NCBI RefSeq assembly: GCF_022414575.1
Contig: NZ_JADWYQ010000001.1
Coordinates: forward strand, 248,001 to 312,000
Length of the DNA stretch: 64,000 nt
Source of the DNA: Streptomyces sp. MUM 178J
GTDB taxonomy: Bacteria; Actinomycetota; Actinomycetes; Streptomycetales; Streptomycetaceae
Direction: 5' to 3'
How positions within the stretch are numbered: the first letter of the stretch is position 1; each line of letters begins with the position of its first letter. Both the position numbers and the translations under genes were made by a program. The notes under the pieces were generated by a model. It made no database searches, was not told the DNA's origin, and saw nothing but the letters and a program-made list of their open reading frames with translations. Positions 1-10,974 of the stretch are shown one piece after another.

Positions 1-315
1 GCCTCCGAAGAGGTCGCCCAGGTCGAAGTTGAAGGTGCCGCCGGGCCCCCCGGCCCCCGGCGGACGGAAGCCGCCGTTGCCGAAGAGGGCGCGCGCCTCG
101 TCGTACTCCTTGCGCCGCTTGGGGTCGCCGAGCACGTCATTGGCCTCGGAGATCTCCTTGAAGCGCTCCTCGGCCTTGGCGTCGCCCTTGTTGGCGTCCG
201 GGTGGTTTTCGCGGGCGAGCTTGCGGTACGCCTTCTTGATCTCGGCGTCGGTGGCGTCCTTGGGGACGCCGAGGACCTTGTAGTAGTCCTTCTCGACAAA
301 GTCCTTCGTGCTCAT
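1..315 (-). CDS. dnaJ: DnaJ co-chaperone, N-terminal part (cut by window edge)
   Basis: Only the first 105 residues are in the window; the gene runs off the left edge. The protein opens with a J domain (roughly residues 10-75) that includes the invariant HPD tripeptide in [11 protein letters not shown] Gly/Phe/Pro-rich linker then begins ([13 protein letters not shown]). J proteins stimulate the DnaK ATPase and hand over unfolded substrates. The ATG at 313-315 follows a very strong GGGAGGAGGGA ribosome site, 30 nt after grpE. The order dnaK-grpE-dnaJ is that of the Streptomyces heat-shock operon; hspR would be expected next, outside the window. Confidence 0.95.
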   Translation of the reverse strand, partial: MSTKDFVEKDYYKVLGVPKDATDAEIKKAYRKLARENHPDANKGDAKAEERFKEISEANDVLGDPKRRKEYDEARALFGNGGFRPPGAGGPGGTFNFDLGDLFGG

Positions 316-345
316 CGACGTCCCTCCTCCCGGACCGCCTCTGCG

Positions 346-2996
<2,651 letters not shown>

Positions 2997-3004
2997 TCAA
3001 CAGA

Positions 3005-3025
3005 GCTGAGTCTGACGGACTCAAC
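3005..3025 (-). promoter_or_regulatory. Second HAIR-like element with probable -35 region of dnaK
   Basis: GCTGAGT-N7-ACTCAAC matches 11 of 14 HAIR positions and lies 31 bp beyond the first element. On the minus strand its distal arm reads TTGAGT, a plausible -35. More than one HAIR element in front of dnaK is known from S. coelicolor. I cannot place the -10 hexamer with confidence. Confidence 0.65.
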
Positions 3026-3203
3026 TTTTATCCAGCCCTTAAGTGCAGCCCTGGAGGTCGAGGGCGTGGCGTGCCGCCGCCGCGGACGCCATTCATGCCA
3101 GAGTCATGCCTGAAAACCAACTAAACCCGACAAATGGGATCGCGACCAGGGGGTGGGCGTCAGACGGCCCGGACCGAGCAGCCCGGAGCGAGGAGCGCAC
3201 ACC

Positions 3204-3983
3204 ATGCGAGGAAGGCAAGCGAGACCGACGAGGCGGCAGAGCCGGCAGAGCCGGCGGAGTCGGGAGGACCTGGGACGACAGGGGCTGGGACCCGGCGCCG
3301 CGAGGGCGCTTAAGGCCGCCCGCACCACCGAAGCCGCCACCCGGGCCGTCGAGGCGAAGCGGGTCGTCGATCTGTCCGGCGCACTGCTGCTGCTCCTGCT
3401 TCTCTCCCCCGTCCTGCTGGCCGCCGCTGCGGCGGTCGCGCTCACCTCCCCCGGCCCGGTCCTCGTACGGCGGCAGCGGGCGGGGCTGCGGGGCCGCCCC
3501 TTCACGATGCTTGGCTTCCGCACGGCGCGGACGGAACCGCCCGGCCCGCTCGGCCGCCCCACTCCCGCCGGCCGACTGCTGCGACGCCACTGCCTCGACA
3601 CCCTCCCCCGGCTGGTCAACGTGGTGCGCGGCGAGATGTCCCTGGTCGGCCCGGCGCCGCTGCCGCCCGGCCGGCCGGCCCATCCGGCACGCCTGTGGGT
3701 GCGCCCGGGAATGACGGGCCCCTGGCAGATCAGCGGGCGCTCGGAGCTGCCGTGGGAGGAGATGTCCGTACTCGACCTCCACTACGCCGAGCAGCACTGG
3801 CTGGGCATGGACCTGGCCATCCTGGCCCGCACGGCCCGGGTCGCGGCTGCCGGCCGGCCCGAGGTCCGGACCGGCGCGCGACCCTGGTCGCGAGCTGCGG
3901 CGCACACTGCGGCCGAGGGCCCCGGGAAGGGTTGCCTGAGCGACGCAGATCACCGACTGCGCGACTACAGTGCGACTGCATAA
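3204..3983 (+). CDS. Bacterial sugar transferase (PglC/WcaJ-type phosphoglycosyl transferase)
   Basis: A 259-residue protein expected to move a sugar phosphate from a UDP-sugar to undecaprenyl phosphate at the membrane. After a basic N-terminus of about 45 residues comes VVDLSGALLLLLLLSPVLL, the re-entrant membrane helix. The catalytic family segments follow: SPGPVLVRRQRAGLRGRPF, DTLPRLVNVVRGEMSLVGP, WVRPGMTGPWQISGRS and DLHYAEQHWLGMDLAIL. The expected E in the DE catalytic pair is not obvious near HCLDTLP. The start (ATG 3204) has a GGAG six nt upstream. No other polysaccharide genes are near, so this is an orphan initiator. Confidence 0.85.
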   Translation: MRGRQARPTRRQSRQSRRSREDLGRQGLGPGAARALKAARTTEAATRAVEAKRVVDLSGALLLLLLLSPVLLAAAAAVALTSPGPVLVRRQRAGLRGRPFTMLGFRTARTEPPGPLGRPTPAGRLLRRHCLDTLPRLVNVVRGEMSLVGPAPLPPGRPAHPARLWVRPGMTGPWQISGRSELPWEEMSVLDLHYAEQHWLGMDLAILARTARVAAAGRPEVRTGARPWSRAAAHTAAEGPGKGCLSDADHRLRDYSATA

Positions 3984-4069
3984 GTGGGTACTCTCGGCAC
4001 GGACTGAATAAGTTACCGCTTAGTAGTGCTGGATCGATCCCCACCCTCGCAGGCCCGAGGAGCCCCCAA

Positions 4070-6331
4070 ATGCAACTCGCCGCGATCATTGTGTCGCTGG
4101 TCCTGACCGTGGTCGGCGTTGCGCTCATCGCCCGAGCCGTCGCGCAGATCTACCGGTTCGTCAGGCTCGGCCAGGCCGTGCCGGCGGGCAGCCGCACCGA
4201 CGCCCCCAAGGCGCGCACGATCACCCTGGTCAAGGAGTTCCTCGGCCACACCCGGATGAACCGGTGGGGGATCGTGGGCTTCGCCCACTGGTTCGTCGCG
4301 ATCGGCTTCCTCACCCTGCCGCCGACGCTGGCGCAGGCGTACGGCCAGCTCTTCCAGGCCGACTGGACTCTGCCGGTGCTCGGCGGATTCCTGCCGTTCG
4401 AGATGTACATCGAGTTCATCGGCCTGATGACGGTCGTCGGCATCGCCGTGCTGATGGCCATCCGGCTGCTGAATCTGCCCTCCCGGGCCGGCCGCAAGTC
4501 GCGCTTCGCGGGCTCCAAGGCCTGGCAGGCGTACTTCGTCGAGTACGTCATCCTCACCATCGGCCTGGCGATCCTCACGCTGCGCGGCCTCGAGGGCGCG
4601 ATCCACCACGTCGAGGGCTACGAGGCCGCGTACTTCGTCTCATACCCCCTGGTCCTCGCCTTTGACGGGCTCAGCGTGCCCGCCCTCCAGACGCTGATCT
4701 ACTTCACAGCGATGATCAAGATCGGCGTCTCGCTGATCTGGATGATCACGGTCTCGCTCAACACCAACATGGGCGTGGCCTGGCACCGCTTCCTCGGCTT
4801 CCCCAACATCTGGTTCAAGCGGAACGCGACCGGTGAGAGCGCGCTGGGCGCCCTGCAGCCGATGACCTCCGGCGGCAAGGAGATCGACTTCGAGGACCCG
4901 GGCGAGGACGACGTCTTCGGCGTCAGCCAAGTCGAGCAGTTCTCCTGGAAGGGCATCCTCGACTTCGCCACCTGCACCGAGTGCGGACGCTGCCAGTCGC
5001 AGTGCCCCGCCTGGAACACCGGCAAGCCGCTCTCCCCGAAGCTGCTGATCATGTCGCTGCGCGACCATGCGCACGCCAAGGCCCCTTATCTGCTGGCCGG
5101 CGGCGGCAAGACGATGGAGGGCGAGGAGAAGGCCTCCGAAGAGCAGCTCGCGGACGTCCCCGCGGCCGCGCTGGCGGAGGCCGAGCGCCCGCTGATCGGC
5201 ACCGTCGAGGAGAACGGCGTCATCGACCCGGATGTGCTGTGGTCCTGCACCACCTGCGGCGCCTGCGTGGAGCAGTGCCCGGTCGACATCGAGCACATCG
5301 ACCACATCGTCGACATGCGCCGCTACCAGGTGATGATCGAGTCCGCCTTCCCGAGCGAGGCGGGCACGATGCTCAAGAACCTGGAGAAGAAGGGCAACCC
5401 ATGGGGCCTGGCCAAGAAGCAGCGCGTCGAGTGGACCAAGGAGGTCGACTTCGAGGTCCCGATCGTCGGCAAGGACGTCGAGGACCTCACCGAGGTCGAC
5501 TACCTGTACTGGGTCGGCTGCGCCGGCGCCCTGGAGGACCGGGCCAAGAAGACCACCAAGGCCTTCGCCGAGCTGCTGCACATCGCGGGCGTCAAGTTCG
5601 CGATCATGGGCGGGGATGAGAAGTGCACCGGCGACTCGCCGCGCCGCCTGGGCAACGAGCCGCTGTTCCAGCAGCTCGGCCAGGAGAACGTCGCCATGCT
5701 GAACATGGCATTCGGACAGGACGAGGACGACGAATCCACTCGTAAGCCCAAGGCGTCGAAGAAGATCGTCGCCACCTGCCCGCACTGCTTCAACACGATC
5801 GCGAACGAGTACCCGCAGCTGGGCGGCGAGTTCGAGGTCATCCACCACACGCAGCTGCTCCAGCATCTGATCGACGAGGGCAAGCTGATCCCGGTGACCC
5901 CGGTCGAGGGCCTGATCACCTATCACGACCCCTGCTACCTGGGCCGCCACAACAAGGTCTACACGCCGCCGCGCGAGATCATGGACAAGGTGCCCGGCCT
6001 GCGCCAGCAGGAGATGCACCGCCACAAGGAGCGCGGCTTCTGCTGTGGCGCCGGCGGCGCGCGGATGTGGATGGAGGAGCGGATCGGCAAGCGCATCAAC
6101 ACCGAGCGGGTGGACGAGGCGCTGTCGCTGAACCCGGACATCGTCTCCACGGCCTGCCCGTTCTGTCTGGTGATGCTCACGGACTCCGTGAACGGCAAGA
6201 AGAACGAGGGCCAGGCGAAGGAGTCCCTCCAGGTCGTGGATGTCGCGCAGCTGCTGCTCGACTCGGTGAAGACGCCGGTCCCGCCGGAGGCGGAGACGCC
6301 GAACTCCCAGGAGCCGGAGCCGGTGAAGTAG
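4070..6331 (+). CDS. Membrane Fe-S oxidoreductase (EtfD/Rv0338c-like, HdrD-type)
   Basis: A 753-residue protein. The first ~240 residues hold about five membrane helices (nitrate-reductase-gamma-like). Two 4Fe-4S motifs follow: CTECGRCQSQCP near residue 303 and CTTCGACVEQCP near 393. Two cysteine-rich (CCG) domains come next: VGCAG...EKCTGDSPRR at about 480-520 with CPHCF near 570, then DPCYLGRHN near 620, FCCGAGG near 657 and CPFC near 696. Mycobacterial homologues act as membrane electron acceptors for electron-transfer flavoprotein in fatty-acid oxidation; that role is inferred here. ATG 4070 is preferred because the reading frame upstream is not conserved-looking. No etf genes adjoin it. 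Confidence 0.85.
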   Translation: MQLAAIIVSLVLTVVGVALIARAVAQIYRFVRLGQAVPAGSRTDAPKARTITLVKEFLGHTRMNRWGIVGFAHWFVAIGFLTLPPTLAQAYGQLFQADWTLPVLGGFLPFEMYIEFIGLMTVVGIAVLMAIRLLNLPSRAGRKSRFAGSKAWQAYFVEYVILTIGLAILTLRGLEGAIHHVEGYEAAYFVSYPLVLAFDGLSVPALQTLIYFTAMIKIGVSLIWMITVSLNTNMGVAWHRFLGFPNIWFKRNATGESALGALQPMTSGGKEIDFEDPGEDDVFGVSQVEQFSWKGILDFATCTECGRCQSQCPAWNTGKPLSPKLLIMSLRDHAHAKAPYLLAGGGKTMEGEEKASEEQLADVPAAALAEAERPLIGTVEENGVIDPDVLWSCTTCGACVEQCPVDIEHIDHIVDMRRYQVMIESAFPSEAGTMLKNLEKKGNPWGLAKKQRVEWTKEVDFEVPIVGKDVEDLTEVDYLYWVGCAGALEDRAKKTTKAFAELLHIAGVKFAIMGGDEKCTGDSPRRLGNEPLFQQLGQENVAMLNMAFGQDEDDESTRKPKASKKIVATCPHCFNTIANEYPQLGGEFEVIHHTQLLQHLIDEGKLIPVTPVEGLITYHDPCYLGRHNKVYTPPREIMDKVPGLRQQEMHRHKERGFCCGAGGARMWMEERIGKRINTERVDEALSLNPDIVSTACPFCLVMLTDSVNGKKNEGQAKESLQVVDVAQLLLDSVKTPVPPEAETPNSQEPEPVK

Positions 6332-6348
6332 GACCGTCGCACAGAGCC

Positions 6349-6388
6349 GGAGAGGGGTCGGACGCCCGCGGGCGTCCGACCCCTCTCC
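6349..6388. terminator. Perfect 19-bp hairpin terminator
   Basis: Arms 6349-6367 and 6370-6388 are perfectly complementary with a two-base centre (palindromic CCCGCGGG core). It lies 18 bp after the stop of the Fe-S oxidoreductase. No T-run follows, as is common in Streptomyces. The right arm's CCCTCTCCGTACCCGGA is repeated once just downstream (to about 6421). Confidence 0.8.
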
Positions 6389-6551
6389 GTACCCGGAGTC
6401 CAGCCCCTCTCCGTACCCGGACGCCGGCCCGCCCGACCCCCATCTCCACCCCGATTCCCGCCCCTTAGGGGATGTCACAGGTCCGCAGCAAAGGCTGCGG
6501 GAGGCACTCCCCGCGACTGCGGGGCGAGCGGGACCGGGTACGTTCGAAGGC

Positions 6552-7442
6552 GTGGCAGGATTCAGGATCGGACGCGGCCGGGACAACCGCACCCCGCAAC
6601 GACAACCGCAGCAGGCGCCGCAGACGCCGTACGGAGGCGCCCCGGCGGCGCCCCCGTATGCGCAGCAGCAGGCCCCGCAGTGGCCCCAGACGGGCGGCAG
6701 CGGCCCGTACGGCGAACCCGAGTACTTCGGGGACGGCGGCGATCCGCACCAGCAGCCGTATCCGCCCCAGGGCCCGCAGCCCCCGCGGGGCTCGGACCAG
6801 TACGCCAACACCCCGGGCCACACCCAGATGTTCGCCGTCGGCGAGACCCCGTACGGCGACGGCGCGGCCTACCGCGCGGGGGACGCCGCCCAGCCCGCCG
6901 GCCCGCGGCTGCACTGGAAGCAGCTGCTGAGCGGCATCGTGCTGCGCCCCGGCCCGACGTTCTGGCAGATGCGGGACTACGCGGTGTGGGGCCCGGCGCT
7001 GATCGTCACCTTCCTGTACGGGCTGCTGGCCCTCTTCGGCTTTGACCAGGCCCGCGACGAGGCGATCAACGCCACGATCTCCACCGCGATCCCGTATGTG
7101 CTGAGCACCGCGGTGGCGTTCGTCATCGGCGGCCTGATCCTCGGCGCGGTGACGCACACCCTGGCGCGCCAGCTCGGCGGCGACGGCGCCTGGCAGCCTA
7201 CGGTCGGCCTCTCCATGCTGATCATGTCCATCACGGACGCCCCGCGGCTGCTCTTCGCGCTCTTCCTCGGCGGTGAGAACTCCCTGGTCCAGGTGGTCGG
7301 CTGGATGACCTGGCTGGCGGCGGGGGCGCTGTTCACCTCGATGGTGAGCAAGTCGCACGACCTGCCGTGGCCGAAGGCGCTGGGAGCGTCGGCGATCCAG
7401 CTGATCGGCATTCTGTCGATCATCAAGCTGGGCACCATCTGA
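6552..7442 (+). CDS. Yip1-family membrane protein with Pro/Gln-rich N-terminus
   Basis: A 296-residue protein from a GTG start. Residues 1-125 are disordered and rich in Pro, Gln and Gly (QQAPQTPYGGAPAAPP). The rest is a Yip1 domain of about five helices, beginning HWKQLLSGIVLRPGPTFWQM (a typical Yip1 entry) and ending in GASAIQLIGILSIIKL. Function in bacteria is unknown; actinomycete members are often annotated as integral membrane proteins. Stands alone between two terminators. Confidence 0.85.
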   Translation: MAGFRIGRGRDNRTPQRQPQQAPQTPYGGAPAAPPYAQQQAPQWPQTGGSGPYGEPEYFGDGGDPHQQPYPPQGPQPPRGSDQYANTPGHTQMFAVGETPYGDGAAYRAGDAAQPAGPRLHWKQLLSGIVLRPGPTFWQMRDYAVWGPALIVTFLYGLLALFGFDQARDEAINATISTAIPYVLSTAVAFVIGGLILGAVTHTLARQLGGDGAWQPTVGLSMLIMSITDAPRLLFALFLGGENSLVQVVGWMTWLAAGALFTSMVSKSHDLPWPKALGASAIQLIGILSIIKLGTI

Positions 7443-7460
7443 CACAAGGAGAGCAAGAGA

Positions 7461-7502
7461 AAGGGGGCGCTCGCCGGACGGATCGCCGGCGAACGCCCCC
7501 TT
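7461..7502. terminator. Bidirectional hairpin between convergent genes
   Basis: Arms AAGGGGGCG-c-TCGCCGG and CCGGCGA-a-CGCCCCCTT (one mismatch) around an eight-base loop, with T-rich flanks on both strands. It lies between the Yip1 gene (+) and the phosphoribosyltransferase gene (-) and can serve both. Confidence 0.85.
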
Positions 7503-7520
7503 CTTCCGTGCTTCCCAGGC

Positions 7521-8018
7521 TCAGGCGTCGAGGACCTGCCCCTCCCGGCGGATGACGGGCGGTTCCACCGACCAGGGGAAGTTGATCCACTCATCGGTCC
7601 GCTTCCAGACGTACTCGCAGTCCACGAGGGAGTGCGACTTCTGGTAGACGACGGCGCTGCGGACCTCGGCGACGGTGCCGAGGCAGAAGTCGTGGACCAG
7701 CTTGAGGGTCTTCCCGGTGTCCGCGACGTCGTCGGCGATCAGCACCTTCTTGTCGGAGAAGTCGATCGCGTTGGGCATCGGCGCGAGCATGACCGGCATT
7801 TCCAGGGTCGTGCCCACGCCGGTGTAGAACTCCACATTGACGAGGTGGATGTTCTTGCAGTCCAGCGCGTAGGCGAGCCCGCCCGCGACGAAGACTCCAC
7901 CGCGCGCGATCGACAGCACGATGTCGGGCTCGTATCCGTCGTCGGCGATGGTCTGCGCAAGCTCGCGGATCGCGCGCCCGAACCCCTCGTACGTCAGGTT
8001 CTCCCGTACCTCAGCCAT
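7521..8018 (-). CDS. Phosphoribosyltransferase (purine PRTase-like)
   Basis: A 165-residue type I phosphoribosyltransferase. The PRPP loop is VLIADDVADTGKTL (about residues 91-104), with an upstream VLSIARGGVFVAGGLAYAL segment. Size and motif fit the hypoxanthine/xanthine-guanine PRTase group. The substrate base cannot be told from sequence; purine salvage is the likely role. The ATG at 8018 is four bases after the dcd stop, so both form one nucleotide-metabolism unit on the minus strand. Confidence 0.88.
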   Translation of the reverse strand: MAEVRENLTYEGFGRAIRELAQTIADDGYEPDIVLSIARGGVFVAGGLAYALDCKNIHLVNVEFYTGVGTTLEMPVMLAPMPNAIDFSDKKVLIADDVADTGKTLKLVHDFCLGTVAEVRSAVVYQKSHSLVDCEYVWKRTDEWINFPWSVEPPVIRREGQVLDA

Positions 8019-8022
8019 GTGC

Positions 8023-8598
8023 TCACACCTGCGTTCGATGGAAATTCTGGAAGGAGCGCGAGGCGGTCGGCCCCCGCTGCCCCTGATAACGCGATCCGTA
8101 CCGCTCGCTCCCGTACGGCGCCTCTGCCGGAGAGCTGAGTCGGAACATGCACAGCTGCCCGATCTTCATGCCCGGCCACAGCTTGATGGGCAGTGTGGCG
8201 AGATTGGAGAGCTCGAGGGTGACGTGCCCCGAGAAGCCGGGGTCGATGAAGCCGGCGGTCGAATGGGTCACCAGCCCCAGCCGACCGAGGGAGCTCTTTC
8301 CCTCCAGCCGGCTGGCGATGTCCTCCGGCAGTGAGATGACCTCGTAGGTCGAGGCGAGCACGAACTCGCCGGGATGCAGGATGAACGCCTCGTCGCCGTC
8401 CGGCTCGACCAGCCGCGTCAGATCCGCCTGCTCGACCGCGGGGTCGATATGCGGGTAGCGGTGGTTCTCGAACACCCGGAAATAGCGGTCCAGCCGCACA
8501 TCGATGCTCGAGGGCTGCACCATGGATTCGTCGTACGGATCGATGCGCACCCGTCCGGCGTCGATCTCGGCCCGGATGTCCTTGTCTGAGAGAAGCAC
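8023..8598 (-). CDS. dcd: dCTP deaminase
   Basis: A 191-residue Dcd that converts dCTP to dUTP, the dTMP precursor. Motifs are [11 protein letters not shown] at the N-terminus, [13 protein letters not shown], and the active-site blocks [22 protein letters not shown] and HVTLELSN with its general-base Glu. The C-terminus [12 protein letters not shown] is the nucleotide-closing segment. The start is the GTG at 8596-8598, which gives the family's standard length; the frame is open further upstream but unlike Dcd. Actinobacterial relatives are sometimes bifunctional deaminase/dUTPases, which cannot be decided here. Confidence 0.96.
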   Translation of the reverse strand: MLLSDKDIRAEIDAGRVRIDPYDESMVQPSSIDVRLDRYFRVFENHRYPHIDPAVEQADLTRLVEPDGDEAFILHPGEFVLASTYEVISLPEDIASRLEGKSSLGRLGLVTHSTAGFIDPGFSGHVTLELSNLATLPIKLWPGMKIGQLCMFRLSSPAEAPYGSERYGSRYQGQRGPTASRSFQNFHRTQV

Positions 8599-8702
8599 CC
8601 CCCGAGGATACGCAGTGCGCGCGGACCCGCCGCAATCAGACTCCGCGCCGCCCCCGCACGCACCGCCCTCGGCTTCTCCTCCCGGCCTGTGCTTCCTCCG
8701 GC

Positions 8703-8876
8703 CTACCGCTTCACCGACTCCACGGGCACGGCATGCCGCAGCCGTGCACAACGCGGACACCGGATGAGCCGCCCGGGCCCGATCCTCCCGGCGCCGAGCT
8801 GCTGCATCGGGAACGAAGCGGTAGCGAAGACATGCCCCTCGGCACAGCGGACGACGGTGCGCTCCATCAAGTCCAT
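8703..8876 (-). CDS. Small Cys-rich conserved protein (57 aa)
   Basis: A 57-residue protein beginning [20 protein letters not shown] and containing [15 protein letters not shown]. The pattern C-x2-GH ... C-x2-C suggests a small zinc ribbon. The ATG at 8874-8876 follows GGGGAAGGGA with five bases of spacing. I recall similar short proteins near dcd and tRNA-Gly in other Streptomyces but cannot verify this here. No function is known to me. Confidence 0.7.
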   Translation of the reverse strand: MDLMERTVVRCAEGHVFATASFPMQQLGAGRIGPGRLIRCPRCARLRHAVPVESVKR

Positions 8877-9104
8877 CGAGTCCCTTCCCCAGCCAATGCG
8901 GACGAAAGCCACATTAGGGGATGAGTAGGGCGTCGCTCCACGCGGCACTCCGCACACCAACGCTACGCCCCAACTCCCGCCGCCTGCACCCGCATCCACC
9001 CCCTCACCGCCCGCACACAACGCAAAGACCCCGCGGCGTATAACACCGGGGGCCAGGGATGAGGTACAGTGAGCGACGATGCGGATCGATGATCGGTTCG
9101 CCAC

Positions 9105-9178
9105 GCGGGTGTAGTTTAATGGTAGAACATGAGCTTCCCAAGCTCAGAGCGCGAGTTCGATTCTCGTCACCCGCTCCA
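9105..9178 (+). tRNA. tRNA-Gly (anticodon CCC), CCA encoded
   Basis: A full cloverleaf can be drawn. The acceptor GCGGGTG pairs with CACCCGC. The D-loop is GTTTAATGGTAGAAC. The anticodon stem TGAGC/GCTCA encloses TTCCCAA (anticodon CCC), and the T arm is GCGAG-TTCGATT-CTCGT. Mature body 9105-9175, followed by encoded CCA (9176-9178). Its 3' half is the left boundary of the island. Confidence 0.97.
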
Positions 9179-9180
9179 CG
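9135..9180. repeat. attL: 46-bp direct repeat inside tRNA-Gly
   Basis: Positions 9135-9180 (anticodon loop through the 3' end plus CG) are identical to 20767-20812. This is the classical geometry of site-specific integration into a tRNA 3' end. The left copy keeps the gene intact. Confidence 0.9.
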
Positions 9181-9183
9181 AGG

Positions 9184-9210
9184 AAGGCCCTGGTCGACGA
9201 CCAGGGCCTT
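9184..9210 (+). terminator. tRNA-Gly terminator hairpin
   Basis: AAGGCCCTGGTCG and its perfect complement around one base (real loop 3-5 nt), followed by GTTTCTT. It ends the tRNA transcript. A nearly identical hairpin follows the right repeat at 20817-20841. Confidence 0.9.
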
Positions 9211-9327
9211 GTTTCTTGTCTAGACCTGCCGTGGGCCTTCGTGCCCTCCGCGCGCCCTATCTGGCGCGCCGCGTCCACCTCGTCCGGGCCGCCGACGGCT
9301 CGCGGCGCGGGACCGCGAGCATCCACG

Positions 9328-9534
9328 ACGCTCTCCGTGCAGAGCTTCTTCGCGCTGCTGCAGAAGAACGTCCTCGACCGCCGGACCTGGGCCACCCGCC
9401 AGGAGTTGCGGACCGCGATCGTGACCTGGATCGAACGCACCTACCACCGCCGCCGACGCCAAAGACGCCTGGCCCGATTAACCCCCATCGAGTTCGAGAC
9501 CATCATGACCCCACCCGCAGCACTGGCTGCATAA
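9328..9534 (+). pseudogene. IS3-family transposase OrfB, C-terminal remnant
   Basis: About 66 codons read SFFALLQKNVLDRRTWATRQ and later IVTWIERTYHRRRRQRRL, LTPIEFETIM. This is the C-terminal end of an IS3-type DDE transposase, including the region around the last catalytic Glu. The upstream catalytic domain and OrfA are gone. Sequence before residue SFF in this frame does not look like transposase. A TTA codon is present. It marks past insertion at the island's left edge. Confidence 0.8.
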
Positions 9535-9619
9535 ACCCGCTGTCACCTGATCACGCAGCAGTCCCGCCTCCGGGTAGGTGTACCGATGCGCTGGTTGCCT
9601 GCTTACGGGCTCGTCAGCT

Positions 9620-9889
9620 TTAGCGGGCGGTTCCATCTGCCAGCCTCCTGATGCGTCGGGCCTGCGCGGACAGCAGTGCGAGCTTCGCGAAGTGCGCCTT
9701 CCGCAGGGAGGCAGCCACGGCTTCGATCTGGCTCTCGGTCGCACCAGGGTGAAGCTCTCGTGCCTGGACCAGAAATCGAGATTCGCGGGCTGCTCGGGCC
9801 GGCGCCGTCCGAGCAGATCGATCGACAGTATTTGCCCAGCTCACATGGGCAGCGACACGGCTCCGGAGCGTCCGTTCGGTAGGGTCCAC
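9620..9889 (-). CDS. Conserved hypothetical protein (89 aa)
   Basis: An 89-residue protein beginning at the GTG at 9887-9889, five bases after GGGAGG. It reads MDPTERTLRSRVAAHVSWAN, then TAPARAARESRF and a C-terminal KAHFAKLALLSAQARRIRR. The Ala/Arg-rich helical layout resembles a Streptomyces hypothetical family common in accessory regions (from memory, unverified). A longer frame starting at 9949 has an unlikely Cys/Trp-rich leader. Function unknown. Confidence 0.6.
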   Translation of the reverse strand: MDPTERTLRSRVAAHVSWANTVDRSARTAPARAARESRFLVQARELHPGATESQIEAVAASLRKAHFAKLALLSAQARRIRRLADGTAR

Positions 9890-10025
9890 CACAGCCTCCC
9901 AGGGCAGACAGCAACATCGCTCCGCATGCCACCACCCATTCACCTTCACGTGCCTGGAAAGCCAGGCAATCCCCTCATCCGAGTGAATAGAAGATGGTCG
10001 GCGTGCCCGGCCTCAAACAGGAAAT

Positions 10026-10970
10026 TCAGCCCTCCTGTCTCTCCGGTGTGTGGAGATCCCGTGCGGCGTAGTAGGCGTGGAGGGCGGCTTCGCTGCCGGA
10101 GCCGAGGGCGGTCATGACGCGCTGGTAGCGGGCGGAACGCAGGTCGCCGGCGATGACGACGCGGGGGTGCTGGGCGGCGGGTGGGCAGTAGCCGGTCGTG
10201 TCGCGGGCGAGGTCGCCGGGCGGGGTGGTGGGGGCGTTGCCGATGCTGAGGAAGGCGGCGTCCGCCATGACACTGTGCCGTTCGCCGCTTCTGTCGACGG
10301 CTTCTGCCATCGTCGTCGGCCCTTGCGGCGGGTGCAGGGTCACGTGCTCGACCGCGAGGAGCGTGACGCGTGGGTCCTCTCGGATCTCGTCGATCTTGTA
10401 GTCGTCGCCCGGTGGGTACGCCACGAGCAGGCCGGTCTCCGTCGTCGGGTGGGCACGCAGGAACGTGCCGATGGGCCGGTCGCCGCCCAGGACGAGGAGG
10501 GTGCGGCCTTCGGCGTCGGCCGCTTCGGCCTTCCACAGCGGCGGCAAGGTGAGGTCGGGCGGGGCGGTGATCCAGGGGACGTCGCGGGGCTGGAGCGGAC
10601 CGACGCCGGTGGCGACGATCGCGTACGGCGCGGACAGGCGGGTGCCAGTGTCCAGGGTGACCGTGACCTGGTCGTGCTCGGCGCGGAGGGCCGTGGCGCT
10701 GCGGCCCAGTTCCAGGCGGCACAGGTCCGTGGCCTTCAGCTCTGCGGTGATGGCGTCGGCCAGTTCCGGGCCGCTGGTGTAGCCGCCCAGCACGTTGTTC
10801 AGCGCCGGGATCCGGTAGAGGTTGCGGCACAGCGCGTCCGGCTCGACCAGGACCGAGCGCATGCCCACGCTCGCCGCCATCCGCGCCGCGGCGCAGCCGG
10901 CCGGGCCTCCGCCGATGACGATCAGGTCGGTGTCGTACGCGCCGGACGATCCCGTGGATGTGGAGGCCAT
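10026..10970 (-). CDS. FAD-dependent oxidoreductase, thioredoxin-reductase-like without CxxC
   Basis: 314 residues. The N-terminal FAD dinucleotide motif is LIVIGGGPAGCAAARMA (residues 16-32). A second Rossmann region begins TLLVLGGDRPIGTFLRA, AIVATG occurs mid-protein, and the C-terminal FAD motif is VVIAGDLRSARYQRVMTALG followed by GSEAALHAY. This order is that of thioredoxin reductases. The redox CxxC is absent, so it cannot reduce thioredoxin in the usual way; dithiol-free members often act on small molecules or quinones. The stop lies 4 bp from the isochorismatase gene, likely one operon with it. Confidence 0.85.
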   Translation of the reverse strand: MASTSTGSSGAYDTDLIVIGGGPAGCAAARMAASVGMRSVLVEPDALCRNLYRIPALNNVLGGYTSGPELADAITAELKATDLCRLELGRSATALRAEHDQVTVTLDTGTRLSAPYAIVATGVGPLQPRDVPWITAPPDLTLPPLWKAEAADAEGRTLLVLGGDRPIGTFLRAHPTTETGLLVAYPPGDDYKIDEIREDPRVTLLAVEHVTLHPPQGPTTMAEAVDRSGERHSVMADAAFLSIGNAPTTPPGDLARDTTGYCPPAAQHPRVVIAGDLRSARYQRVMTALGSGSEAALHAYYAARDLHTPERQEG

Positions 10971-10974
10971 GGGG

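Noticed and set aside
9061..9104. tRNA promoter with TACAGT as -10
   Set aside because: No acceptable -35 at 16-19 bp; not recorded as a feature.
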